Position numbers and translations under genes: made by a program. This document shows positions 1 to 5,283 of a stretch of DNA of 33,484 bases, piece after piece. The first letter of the stretch is position 1. The number at the start of each line of letters is the position of its first letter. The notes below the pieces were generated by a model, which worked only from the letters and a program-made list of their open reading frames with translations, ran no database searches and had not been told where the DNA came from. Source of the DNA: a virus; IMG/VR virus record IMGVR_UViG_3300007509_000031, positions 1 to 33,484 of that record; one strand, given 5' to 3'.

Positions 1-13
1 AATGTGGACATAA
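1..13 (+). CDS. 3' end of an upstream gene (partial)
   Basis: The first bases read ATG TGG ACA TAA in the frame of positions 2-13. The TAA overlaps the ATG of the next gene as TAATG, an overlap seen many times in this window. This is therefore most simply the tail of a gene that starts outside the window. Nothing can be said about its product. Confidence 0.35.
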
Positions 14-168
14 TGGCTGATTTTTGTAAAGAATGTAGTATTGAAGTCTTTGGCGAAGATATGGGTGATTTAGCTGGTCTATGTAAAGAAGATGAAGTCA
101 CTAAAGTTATTTGTGAAGGTTGCGGAATTATTTGGGTAGATTATAAAGGAGTAAGAAAAGATGATTAA
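13..168 (+). CDS. small zinc-ribbon-like protein (51 aa)
   Basis: Product of unknown role. Two CxxC pairs, C5/C8 (FCKEC) and C34/C37 (CEGC), are spaced as in a zinc ribbon, with one further cysteine at C24. The rest is acidic and ends in RKDD. The start is the ATG in a TAATG overlap with the preceding stop. The stop lies in the sequence ATGATTAA, so it overlaps the next gene's start. The cysteine pattern is seen directly; zinc binding is inferred. It could be a small regulator or an inhibitor of a host protein, but nothing here decides that. Confidence 0.6.
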   Translation: MADFCKECSIEVFGEDMGDLAGLCKEDEVTKVICEGCGIIWVDYKGVRKDD

Positions 169-343
169 AAGATTTAAGTGGTTTGTTAGACGAGTTTTTG
201 GGATTATACTGTTTACCCCAGTATTACCTTTTATGATAGTAACTGAGTGGGTAGTAGAAGATAATAAAACTTTAGTAGAGGCTTTCAAAAAGGTTTGGAC
301 TGACTATAAAGAGTTTGCTTGGGGTATTGTAAGTGAGCAATAG
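161..343 (+). CDS. small single-pass membrane protein (60 aa)
   Basis: Unrecognised. A basic N-terminus (KRFKWFVRR) is followed by a hydrophobic stretch at about residues 13-30 (GIILFTPVLPFMIV), then a charged, amphipathic C-terminal part. The positive-inside rule suggests the N-terminus is cytoplasmic. A good ribosome site (AAAGGAG) lies about 9 nt before the ATG. The start overlaps the previous stop, so the three genes at 13-515 look like one translationally coupled unit that ends at the terminator at 521-546. Confidence 0.6.
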   Translation: MIKRFKWFVRRVFGIILFTPVLPFMIVTEWVVEDNKTLVEAFKKVWTDYKEFAWGIVSEQ

Positions 344-515
344 TTGGCATGAAATCAAAGATTGGGAATTTATTAAAGATGTAATATCAGATGCTTTAAT
401 GGCAATATTAGGACTATTTTCAGTTATTGCTTTAGTAGGAGTATTAAGCATTTTATTCCTACTAATGATACCTTTTATGACTACTAGTATAGTATATAAT
501 TACTTTGATAGATAA
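333..515 (+). CDS. small membrane protein, GTG start (60 aa)
   Basis: Unrecognised. A soluble N-terminal helix of about 20 residues (NSWHEIKDWEFIKDVIS) precedes a long hydrophobic region at about residues 21-50 that could span the membrane once or twice. The GTG start overlaps the end of the upstream gene by 11 nt, and no ATG is available in frame. It is the last gene before a strong terminator. It could be a small inner-membrane protein such as a superinfection-exclusion or holin-type factor; nothing in the sequence decides between these. Confidence 0.55.
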   Translation: MSNSWHEIKDWEFIKDVISDALMAILGLFSVIALVGVLSILFLLMIPFMTTSIVYNYFDR

Positions 516-520
516 CCTAA

Positions 521-546
521 AGCCTACACTTGTTGTAGGCTTTTTT
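521..546 (+). terminator. intrinsic terminator
   Basis: The arms AGCCTACA and TGTAGGC surround a short loop and are followed by six T's. The element ends the 13-515 transcription unit, 22 nt before the -35 box of promoter P1. Confidence 0.85.
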
Positions 547-567
547 GTGCAAAACTGAAAAAACTTC

Positions 568-596
568 TTGACATTTTGCTATATTTATAGTATAAT
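568..596 (+). promoter_or_regulatory. promoter P1, sigma-70 consensus
   Basis: TTGACA at 568-573 and TATAAT at 591-596 with a 17-bp spacer. The expected start is near 603. The leader carries TTTGGGAAATTT at 608-619 and then a ribosome site AGGAGA before the ATG at 653. It drives the operon 653-2950. Confidence 0.9.
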
Positions 597-652
597 ATAT
601 TTTTGAATTTGGGAAATTTATCAAAAATTTTCACCAAAATTTAGGAGATACT

Positions 653-964
653 ATGGGTTCAATATATAAAAGATTACCTAACGGAGATATTGATACACAA
701 TACAGTACTAAATTCTCTTTAGAATCTCAAGTACTAGATATGCAAGAGTATATCTATGCTCAAGAGGAAAGAATAGAACATATTCTAAATGCTTTAGAAA
801 CTTTAGCTAAAGCAAGTAAGGAAACAACTTTAATGCAAGCAGAACAAATAGACTACTTAGAGAAACGAATTAAGTTGCTAGAAAAAACTTCTGGTTGGCA
901 GGATAAAGATTTAAGCAATATAGATAATTTAATACAGGAGTTACAGGATGGATACAATAATTGA
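653..964 (+). CDS. coiled-coil protein (103 aa)
   Basis: Unrecognised. After a short N-terminal segment (MGSIYKRLPNGDIDTQ), residues 22-80 form a heptad-like helix rich in E, K, L and I (for example EERIEHILNALETLAKA and DYLEKRIKLLEK), consistent with a coiled coil or helical bundle. It is the first gene behind promoter P1, with an AGGAGA ribosome site, so it should be well expressed. It overlaps the next gene by 17 nt. No transmembrane segment or catalytic motif is visible. Confidence 0.65.
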   Translation: MGSIYKRLPNGDIDTQYSTKFSLESQVLDMQEYIYAQEERIEHILNALETLAKASKETTLMQAEQIDYLEKRIKLLEKTSGWQDKDLSNIDNLIQELQDGYNN

Positions 965-1274
965 TAGGGTAATTGAGTTTAATAATAAAAGAAATTTAAT
1001 TAAACCTGTGAATTGGTCTAAAGAATTTAGTTTCATTGCGGAAGAATTATCAGAAGGTCTTAGAGCTAATGCTGATATTGATAGAGTAGATGCTATGGCA
1101 GATATAATTGTATTTGCTATTGGGGCTATTAAAAAGGCTGGGTATGATCCTACTATTATTATGGAAGAAGTATTAATGCATATCGAGTCTGATACTGGTT
1201 ACTACGATGAAGCTCAGCAGAAGTGGATTAAAACAGAAAGAAGTTATACTCCTAATTTCGGAAATGCTAAGTAA
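948..1274 (+). CDS. MazG-like nucleotide pyrophosphohydrolase (108 aa)
   Basis: Predicted all-alpha NTP pyrophosphohydrolase, a family that hydrolyses (d)NTPs to the monophosphate plus pyrophosphate. Visible signature: A-E-E-L-S-E at 31-36 (E32, E33, E36), followed about 12 residues later by D48-x3-D52 in DAMADIIVFA. This corresponds to the metal-binding EExxE...ExxD motif, with D in place of the usual E. The length of 108 aa fits single-domain phage members. In a phage it could trim the nucleotide pool or lower host alarmone levels; the substrate cannot be told from the sequence. A ribosome site AGGAG is 7 nt upstream. The family call is fairly secure, the substrate is not. Confidence 0.7.
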   Translation: MDTIIDRVIEFNNKRNLIKPVNWSKEFSFIAEELSEGLRANADIDRVDAMADIIVFAIGAIKKAGYDPTIIMEEVLMHIESDTGYYDEAQQKWIKTERSYTPNFGNAK

Positions 1275-1717
1275 TGGCTAAGTATGATTATAGATGTGAA
1301 AATTGTGGGCATGAGTTTGAAGCTACACAAAAAATGACAGATGATAAATTAACTACTTGCCCAGAATGTAATAAGGAAACTTTAAAAAGGTTGATAGGTG
1401 GTACAATGGTAGTAAGCAGTAATAACGAATTAGCTTTAAATGTGGCAGTATTTTGTCATAACGAGTTAGAGTTAGAAAGAAGTATAGATATTCAAGTAAA
1501 ACCTTTAGATGTAGATGGCTTTTGTTACTCTAATGGGTTAATAGAGATTGATGAATCTCTAGAAGCTGTAGATATGATAATGGCAGTATGTCACGAAATG
1601 GTACACGCTAAACAATATGAAACAGGAGGAGTTGCTGATGAAGATGAGGCTTATACTAAAGAGTTAGAGCTGCAACGAGCTTACATTACACATTATAATT
1701 GGAGAAAAAACAAATGA
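1274..1717 (+). CDS. FmdB-type zinc ribbon fused to an HExxH metallopeptidase-like domain
   Basis: Two domains in one 147-residue frame. Residues 1-45 match the FmdB zinc-ribbon family: YDYRCENCGHEFE, C8/C11 and C29/C32, then LKRLIGG where FmdB domains usually end. Residues 50-147 contain VCHEMVHAKQYETGG with H107-E108-x-x-H111, the zinc-binding motif of gluzincin-type metallopeptidases, followed by a likely third ligand in ADEDEAYTKE (E125 or a neighbour). It probably binds two metal ions and may be a small protease or a catalytically repurposed fold. ATG at the TAATG overlap with the MazG-like gene. No signal peptide, so it should act in the cytoplasm. Both motifs are seen directly; peptidase activity is inferred. 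Confidence 0.65.
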   Translation: MAKYDYRCENCGHEFEATQKMTDDKLTTCPECNKETLKRLIGGTMVVSSNNELALNVAVFCHNELELERSIDIQVKPLDVDGFCYSNGLIEIDESLEAVDMIMAVCHEMVHAKQYETGGVADEDEAYTKELELQRAYITHYNWRKNK

Positions 1718-2004
1718 GCACTATTAATGTAGAAACTGTAGAAGAGCACGAAGATGGGAGTGCTACAATGTCTTTTGAGTTTGATGATGAAACTACTCGT
1801 TTAATTCTTAAGCAAGGATTTAAAGCTATTATGGAAGAAGAAGGTATTAAAGATATAGTTATTTGCGATCCTATCGAGCCTCTTAGTAAGGAAGCTAGAA
1901 CATACGAATTATCTGATGATGAATATCAACTTTTAATACATATGGGAGTAATGAGTGCCCTTAAGCTAGGTATGGAATATGCAGAGGAGTCTGCAAGGTG
2001 TTAG
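1714..2004 (+). CDS. conserved-looking small acidic phage protein (96 aa)
   Basis: Unrecognised. The strongly acidic N-terminal half (EEHEDGSATMSFEFDDE) is followed by helices with alternating hydrophobic residues (RLILKQGFKAIMEEEGIKD; LLIHMGVMSALKLGMEYAEE). The ATG at 1714 is preferred over a TTG at 1699 because GGAG at 1701-1704 is correctly spaced for it and the ATGA overlap with the previous stop is retained. No enzyme motif or membrane segment is visible. Confidence 0.6.
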   Translation: MSTINVETVEEHEDGSATMSFEFDDETTRLILKQGFKAIMEEEGIKDIVICDPIEPLSKEARTYELSDDEYQLLIHMGVMSALKLGMEYAEESARC

Positions 2005-2219
2005 CCGATAAATCTAAGGATGAGTTATTAATTTTATTAGAGCGAGAGCGTCAAGAGCGTATCTTTTTAGAGAGTGAGTACTCCAAATTAAGTGCCAAAT
2101 ATGACAGTGTATGCGCGTCTATCAAATTAAATACTATTTCTAGTAAGATGGCAGAAGAGGATGATTTCCTTAGAAACCATTATTTAAGTACATATATTCA
2201 GAGGATGAAAAATATATGA
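1998..2219 (+). CDS. small coiled-coil protein, GTG start (73 aa)
   Basis: Unrecognised. Residues 5-30 (SKDELLILLERERQERIFLE) form a strongly amphipathic charged helix. The C-terminal half is less regular. The GTG overlaps the previous stop by 7 nt and is the only plausible upstream start in frame; translation is probably coupled. The C-terminus overlaps the next gene in an ATGA arrangement. It may be a small DNA- or protein-binding accessory factor, but no motif supports a specific role. Confidence 0.5.
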   Translation: MLADKSKDELLILLERERQERIFLESEYSKLSAKYDSVCASIKLNTISSKMAEEDDFLRNHYLSTYIQRMKNI

Positions 2220-2404
2220 GGTTACACACAGATGAACAGTGTAAGATTAAAGTAGAAGCTGTAAAAAGTTTATTGGGGCAAATTATGCGTAGTACTAAAG
2301 AAGTTGAATTTAACTCTTATGTTTTAGCAGAGAGTGCAGTTCAGCTATGTGATGAACTATTAAGGGAGTTTCCTACCAATGACAATGTTAGCTACACAGA
2401 ATGA
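2216..2404 (+). CDS. hypothetical helical protein (62 aa)
   Basis: Unrecognised. Predominantly helical by composition (CKIKVEAVKSLLGQIMRS; LAESAVQLCDELLREF), with two cysteines (C9, C45) that do not form a zinc motif. The start is part of an ATGA overlap and the 3' end overlaps the next small gene by 26 nt. It lies in the middle of a run of coupled small genes behind promoter P1. Confidence 0.5.
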   Translation: MRLHTDEQCKIKVEAVKSLLGQIMRSTKEVEFNSYVLAESAVQLCDELLREFPTNDNVSYTE

Positions 2405-2555
2405 AGAAGTATTTGAGCAAGTTATGTTGGGCAAATCTTTACTACAACTTTATATCGAAACTAAGTTAGAGTTAGATAAATACAAAATAATTGTAGATAG
2501 ATTTAATGCTGAAGAATTACCTTCAGACGATGATGCCGAGTGGGTGTGGGACTAA
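2379..2555 (+). CDS. small acidic protein (58 aa)
   Basis: Unrecognised and short. Reads from ATG 2379 (MTMLATQNEEVFEQVML...) to the TAA at 2553-2555 and ends in an acidic tail with tryptophans (ELPSDDDAEWVWD). A GGGAG ribosome site at 2364-2368 is about 10 nt upstream. The stop forms TAATG with the next gene. The good ribosome site and coupling on both sides support it as a real gene despite its size. Confidence 0.5.
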   Translation: MTMLATQNEEVFEQVMLGKSLLQLYIETKLELDKYKIIVDRFNAEELPSDDDAEWVWD

Positions 2556-2950
2556 TGTCTTCATGCCATTCTAAGTGGTGTAGCTGGTTACAAGCCTTAG
2601 CTCAAGTATCTGTTGCAGCAGTTATAGTATATGCGGGATTAATTGTTAATTCTCATATGGAGTCTTGGACTCATTCTTTTTCGCAAGGCACCGAAGACCT
2701 TCACAGTATTAGGACAAATATGAATTCCATAGCCTACTCTATGGAGTCTATTAATAACGATATGGAGGATATTAAAGAGCGTATGGAAGTTATGGCTAAT
2801 ATTGGAGCAGATATGAATCATAATGTTGCTACTATAGAAACCGATATAAGCATTTTAAATGAGCAAATCAATTATATGAACTATAGTGTAGGCGGTATCA
2901 ATAACCGTTTTAACCCTTCTGGTATGATGCGGGGCTTTATGCCATTCTAA
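2555..2950 (+). CDS. membrane-anchored coiled-coil protein, methionine-rich C-terminus (131 aa)
   Basis: Unrecognised. One hydrophobic segment near residues 14-32 (QVSVAAVIVYAGLIVNS) is followed by about 90 residues of repeats in which M or I recurs every 3-4 residues (NMNSIAYSMESINNDMEDIKE). This is typical of a long coiled coil resembling the stalk of chemoreceptors or t-SNARE-like proteins. The end is FNPSGMMRGFMPF. The anchor position predicts a periplasmic or cytoplasmic coil depending on topology; the N-terminus has few charges, so orientation is uncertain. ATG 2555 in TAATG is chosen over a GTG at 2540. Last gene of the P1 unit; no clear terminator follows. Confidence 0.6.
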   Translation: MSSCHSKWCSWLQALAQVSVAAVIVYAGLIVNSHMESWTHSFSQGTEDLHSIRTNMNSIAYSMESINNDMEDIKERMEVMANIGADMNHNVATIETDISILNEQINYMNYSVGGINNRFNPSGMMRGFMPF

Positions 2951-2986
2951 TTCCCACATATTCTGTAGGGAGATTAAAAATAATTC

Positions 2987-3015
2987 TTGACATTTAGCAA
3001 AAAATTCTGTATAAT
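2987..3015 (+). promoter_or_regulatory. promoter P2, sigma-70 consensus
   Basis: TTGACA 2987-2992, TATAAT 3010-3015, 17-bp spacer, preceded by the A-rich AAAAATAATTC seen before several promoters here. The expected start is about 3022. The leader GAGTTTTGGGAGTTTT contains the TTTTGGGA element also found in the P1 and P5 leaders. It reads into the broken GIY-YIG gene and the small genes after it. Confidence 0.9.
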
Positions 3016-3040
3016 ATACATAGAGTTTTGGGAGTTTTTT

Positions 3041-3323
3041 ATGCAAATAAAAGATATACCTACAGGTAGTTACGGGGTATATAAATTAGTATTCACTAAT
3101 GGGATTTTTATGTGGGCAAATCTTATGATTTAAGACAAAGACTTTATCAACGTTACATAAAGGTACACACAAAAATTACTTAATGCAAGAAGCATTTAAC
3201 AAATATAATACTTTTAGTATAGAGATTATTGAATATACTAAAGCCTGTGATATAAGAGAAAACTACTGGATTAAAACATTAAATCCTCCCTTAAACTTGA
3301 AAAGAACTTTCTCTAATAAATAA
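3041..3323 (+). pseudogene. GIY-YIG endonuclease, interrupted by two frameshifts
   Basis: Three consecutive frames together spell one GIY-YIG nuclease. Frame 1 from ATG 3041 gives TGSYGVYKLVFTNGI and stops at 3131-3133. The next frame gives FYVGKSYDLRQRLYQRYIKV and stops after IT. The third gives NYLMQEAFNKYNTFSIEII, then RENYWIKTLNPPLNLKR to the TAA at 3321-3323. The catalytic elements are all present across the frames: GVY, YVG, the arginine in LRQRL and the glutamate in RENYW. The breaks fall at a T5 run (near 3106-3110) and an A5 run (near 3171-3175); restoring one base at each would reopen a protein of about 94 aa. Either a recently dead homing-type endonuclease or sequencing error. Confidence 0.75.
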
Positions 3324-3333
3324 AGGAGCTATT

Positions 3334-3570
3334 ATGCGTAGAAGTGCAAAAGCAAAGAGTGGGCCACGCAGGACTATTCAGGTATGGGGAGTCGTTTTAG
3401 ATGATGGCTCTAAGATCGATGCTGGAGATATAAATTCAGATGGAAAAGAAATTGTATCAGTATATAATCTAGGAGGTAAAGACGGTCACGGATATAAGAC
3501 AGTCTTTAGTGATAACTCTTATGATGTTATTGAAGCTAATGTAGTTAGTGCAAACCCTAGGTTTAACTAA
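3334..3570 (+). CDS. hypothetical small beta-rich protein (78 aa)
   Basis: Unrecognised. The basic N-terminus (MRRSAKAKSGPRR) is followed by alternating beta-type segments (TIQVWGVVLDDGSKID; EIVSVYNLGGKDGHGYKTVF). This could be a small SH3- or OB-like fold with nucleic-acid contacts from the basic tail, but that is a guess from composition. A strong ribosome site (AAAGGAG) is 7 nt before the ATG. Its stop overlaps the next start in TAATG. Confidence 0.6.
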   Translation: MRRSAKAKSGPRRTIQVWGVVLDDGSKIDAGDINSDGKEIVSVYNLGGKDGHGYKTVFSDNSYDVIEANVVSANPRFN

Positions 3571-3734
3571 TGAATGGGGAGCAAAAAGACGCCATACGAA
3601 GGGCTGAAGTAACCTCCCTAAAATATCACATTAAACAACTGTCCGAATATGAGGACATTAAGCGAATTGCAAGGATGTATTATGACCACAGAACAACACA
3701 GAGCCATTGCACAGTGGCACAATCAACAAGCTGA
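3570..3734 (+). CDS. hypothetical small basic protein (54 aa)
   Basis: Unrecognised. Starts in a TAATG overlap (MNGEQKDAIRRAEVTSLKYH...) and forms a charged helix up to about residue 38. The C-terminal 18 residues are read from sequence that also encodes the start of the next gene in another frame, a 53-nt overlap that is unusually long for this genome. The ribosome site is poor (only TAGG). Either a coupled microprotein, or the gene is real only in part. Confidence 0.4.
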   Translation: MNGEQKDAIRRAEVTSLKYHIKQLSEYEDIKRIARMYYDHRTTQSHCTVAQSTS

Positions 3735-3840
3735 TCTACATGAAGAAGAAGACGGACACTCTTGTGGCTGTCCCGTAGATCATCATCAAACTAAAACTAA
3801 TTCAGAGATTCTACAGGAGATGAATGTAGAGCATCACTAA
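3682..3840 (+). CDS. small His/Cys-rich acidic protein (52 aa)
   Basis: Unrecognised. Begins MTTEQHRAIAQWHNQQ and carries a metal-ligand-rich stretch EEEDGHSCGCPVDHH in the middle, which could bind a single zinc or iron ion. ATG 3682 is chosen over an in-frame upstream ATG at 3649 because AAGGA lies 6 nt upstream of 3682. No membrane segment. It belongs to the run of microproteins at 3.3-4.5 kb. Confidence 0.5.
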   Translation: MTTEQHRAIAQWHNQQADLHEEEDGHSCGCPVDHHQTKTNSEILQEMNVEHH

Positions 3841-3852
3841 AGAGGGACTACA

Positions 3853-3924
3853 ATGTTAGAAAAAGTATTAGTATGGGCATCTGCCATTCTAATAGTATCT
3901 GCATTAATGATAATTTATGGCTGA
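3853..3924 (+). CDS. 23-residue single-span membrane microprotein
   Basis: Reads MLEKVLVWASAILIVSALMIIYG, i.e. almost entirely one transmembrane helix. A ribosome site GAGGG is about 6 nt before the ATG, and the stop overlaps the next gene's ATG by 8 nt, which argues that it is translated. Function unknown; toxin-like or regulatory membrane peptides have this form. Confidence 0.4.
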   Translation: MLEKVLVWASAILIVSALMIIYG

Positions 3925-4072
3925 CACAGAATTTCAACTACGAATTGACTTAAAAATACTAGAACTATTAGAACGAATTTTAAATAACGAAGATAATTGG
4001 GAAGTTTCACATGACTTAGAGCGTGTGAAATATTTACTACAAGATAAACTAAATAATAAGGACTACGAATAA
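3917..4072 (+). CDS. hypothetical helical protein (51 aa)
   Basis: Unrecognised. Starts at ATG 3917 inside the end of the preceding microprotein. Strongly helical and charged (FQLRIDLKILELLERILNN; DLERVKYLLQDKLNN), probably a two-helix hairpin. Translation is likely coupled to the upstream frame because no independent ribosome site is present. The next ATG follows 2 nt after its stop. Confidence 0.45.
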   Translation: MADTEFQLRIDLKILELLERILNNEDNWEVSHDLERVKYLLQDKLNNKDYE

Positions 4073-4074
4073 AC

Positions 4075-4398
4075 ATGGGAAAACAAGTAAAACACGCGCT
4101 TCCTAGAGGCGTAAATAGAGCAACATTCAATCCTCCAAAAACATCATCTCACGCAACTTATCGTTGCCAGAGAAAACCAAATAGTCCTTTATGTCGTACA
4201 GGATTTACAAAAAAGACACTCACTAACCGAGTTCTTAGTAAAATGTCTAAGAAAGAGTTATTTAATGTTATTGAAATTAATCCAGTCAAAGTTAATAAAC
4301 ATATCGCCCACACTGCAGCGTCTGGCCTAACGGCCAAGTACGCTGAAGATAAGGCAATTCACACACTAGAGGAGCGTATTAATGATTTTGCAGGATAG
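4075..4398 (+). CDS. hypothetical basic protein (107 aa)
   Basis: Unrecognised. Very basic first half (GKQVKHALPRGVNRATF; ATYRCQRKPNSPLCRTGFTKK), with two cysteines at about C30 and C40, then a helical C-terminal half (SKKELFNVIEINPVKVNKHI; KYAEDKAIHTLEERINDF). The composition fits a nucleic-acid-binding protein. AAGGA about 15 nt upstream is distant, so coupling to the preceding gene is likely. It overlaps the following gene by 17 nt. Confidence 0.55.
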   Translation: MGKQVKHALPRGVNRATFNPPKTSSHATYRCQRKPNSPLCRTGFTKKTLTNRVLSKMSKKELFNVIEINPVKVNKHIAHTAASGLTAKYAEDKAIHTLEERINDFAG

Positions 4399-4531
4399 TA
4401 TAATTATGCATACACTGTTAATTGCTATCATGGGATATTCTTTTTACAAAATTGGTATCCAGACAGGGATTAATCGAACAGTGGATTATATGGAGGAAGC
4501 TGGGTTTATCGAGCTAGAGGCTGAAGGCTGA
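4382..4531 (+). CDS. small membrane protein (49 aa)
   Basis: Unrecognised. ATG 4382 has a good ribosome site (GAGGAG, about 6 nt away). Residues 8-24 (IMHTLLIAIMGYSFYKIG) are hydrophobic, and the C-terminus is acidic (EEAGFIELEAEG). Predicted single-pass membrane protein with N-terminus out or in undecided. An internal in-frame ATG at 4406 lacks a ribosome site. It ends 10 nt before the -35 of promoter P3. Confidence 0.5.
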   Translation: MILQDSIIMHTLLIAIMGYSFYKIGIQTGINRTVDYMEEAGFIELEAEG

Positions 4532-4541
4532 AAAATTTCAC

Positions 4542-4570
4542 TTGACATTTTGGTTAAAATATAGTATAAT
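4542..4570 (+). promoter_or_regulatory. promoter P3, sigma-70 consensus, abutting a start codon
   Basis: TTGACA 4542-4547, TATAAT 4565-4570, 17-bp spacer containing TTTTGGTTAAAAT. The only usable start codon of the next gene (4574-4576) begins 3 nt after the -10 box, i.e. at about -3 to -1 relative to the expected transcription start. Confidence 0.88.
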
Positions 4571-4573
4571 ATC

Positions 4574-4783
4574 ATGGTATTTAAAAATAAAACTGATGTA
4601 TATTCTGTAATTAAAGTTGGCACACACTTTGTTATCGAGGTTGACACAGGAAGGGTTAAGTATGATTTCTTCATGCCGTTTCGCTCAAGAGAGGAAGCCC
4701 AAAGTTATTTAAAATATCATATAGGACCATATCCTTCTTTGTCTTTAGACGAGTGGAAATACCACTCATACTTAGAAGAATAA
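4574..4783 (+). CDS. hypothetical protein with a start codon at the promoter (69 aa)
   Basis: Unrecognised. Soluble, beta-rich N-terminal half (DVYSVIKVGTHFVIEVDTG) and a FMPFRSREEAQSYLKYH segment. No alternative ATG, GTG or TTG occurs before residue 34, so ATG 4574 is the only reasonable start. There is no Shine-Dalgarno sequence in front of it and promoter P3 ends 3 nt upstream. It would have to be translated from a leaderless transcript or from read-through mRNA without a ribosome site. It ends 34 nt before a terminator hairpin. Confidence 0.5.
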   Translation: MVFKNKTDVYSVIKVGTHFVIEVDTGRVKYDFFMPFRSREEAQSYLKYHIGPYPSLSLDEWKYHSYLEE

Positions 4784-4817
4784 CACCTTTAGGAATTTAC
4801 CCGACCCCCAAGGTTTC

Positions 4818-4853
4818 GCTACTGTACCTTTCCACCAAAACAGTAGCATTTTT
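4818..4853 (+). terminator. intrinsic terminator
   Basis: The perfect 8-bp arms GCTACTGT (4818-4825) and ACAGTAGC (4840-4847) with a 14-nt loop are followed by ATTTTT. The A/T-rich sequence up to 4900 holds no gene that I can support. Confidence 0.75.
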
Positions 4854-4914
4854 AAAAAATTTTTTCATAATTTGAGAGAATTTTTTAAAAATCTACACGG
4901 AAGAACTTAACCCG

Positions 4915-5100
4915 ATGCGGGAATCGTGCGATATAATCGTTCACTTTAGACCGGAAAAAGACTACATAATTCTCCGTGTAGTACCTTTTAATTTGCAATA
5001 TTTTGATAATTACTCGACCCCACTACTAATATCATATATGGCAGATACAACAAAAAAGAAAATTTTATTTCCAACAGAGGTATATAAAATTCACTTTTAA
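4915..5100 (+). CDS. hypothetical protein (61 aa), weak start
   Basis: Unrecognised. Reads MRESCDIIVHFRPEKDYIIL..., mainly beta-type, ending TEVYKIHF. The ribosome site is doubtful (GGAAG about 11 nt upstream), the gene sits behind a terminator, and no consensus promoter precedes it. The ATG lies in the loop of a tiny CCCG/CGGG hairpin. It could be real and expressed by read-through, or chance coding. Confidence 0.35.
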   Translation: MRESCDIIVHFRPEKDYIILRVVPFNLQYFDNYSTPLLISYMADTTKKKILFPTEVYKIHF

Positions 5101-5134
5101 AACCCACTGTCTTTAGACAGTACAAAAAATTCAC

Positions 5135-5163
5135 TTGACATTTAGAGTATTATCAAGTATAAT
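5135..5163 (+). promoter_or_regulatory. promoter P4, sigma-70 consensus
   Basis: TTGACA 5135-5140, TATAAT 5158-5163, 17-bp spacer. The expected start is about 5170. The transcript would run directly into the hairpin-terminator RNA at 5170-5264 and, on read-through, into the gene at 5284. A small ACTGTC/GACAGT hairpin at 5106-5121 lies just upstream. Confidence 0.9.
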
Positions 5164-5169
5164 ATACTA

Positions 5170-5264
5170 AGGGTCGAGACTTTTATTGGATACACAGTCT
5201 CACTTTTACACACATTTATTGAGAAAAGGACTGGTATGATCTAATAAAGGTCTCGGCCTTTTTT
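5170..5264 (+). ncRNA. candidate ~95-nt small RNA or attenuator leader
   Basis: From the expected start of promoter P4 the RNA folds almost at once. Positions 5172-5187 pair with 5243-5258 over 16 consecutive base pairs (two of them G-U), enclosing a 55-nt loop with a smaller hairpin (CAGTC 5195-5199 with GACTG 5229-5233). The 3' arm is followed by six T's (5259-5264). The whole unit is promoter, stem-loop and U-tract, as expected for an independent small RNA. Alternatively it is a leader attenuator for the gene at 5284. No ribosome site and no convincing reading frame lie inside. Confidence 0.6.
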
Positions 5265-5283
5265 ATCGCCTAAAGGAATCAGC

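Noticed and set aside
948-1274. Full MazG (two-domain) enzyme
   Set aside because: Only one short all-alpha domain is present, so the call is limited to MazG-like.
4784-4914. Possible gene or regulatory site in the A/T-rich interval after 4783
   Set aside because: Apart from the terminator 4818-4853 no frame with a ribosome site and no repeat could be supported.
5106-5121. ACTGTC/GACAGT hairpin before promoter P4
   Set aside because: Only 6 bp and no T-run on the + strand; could not be supported as a terminator.
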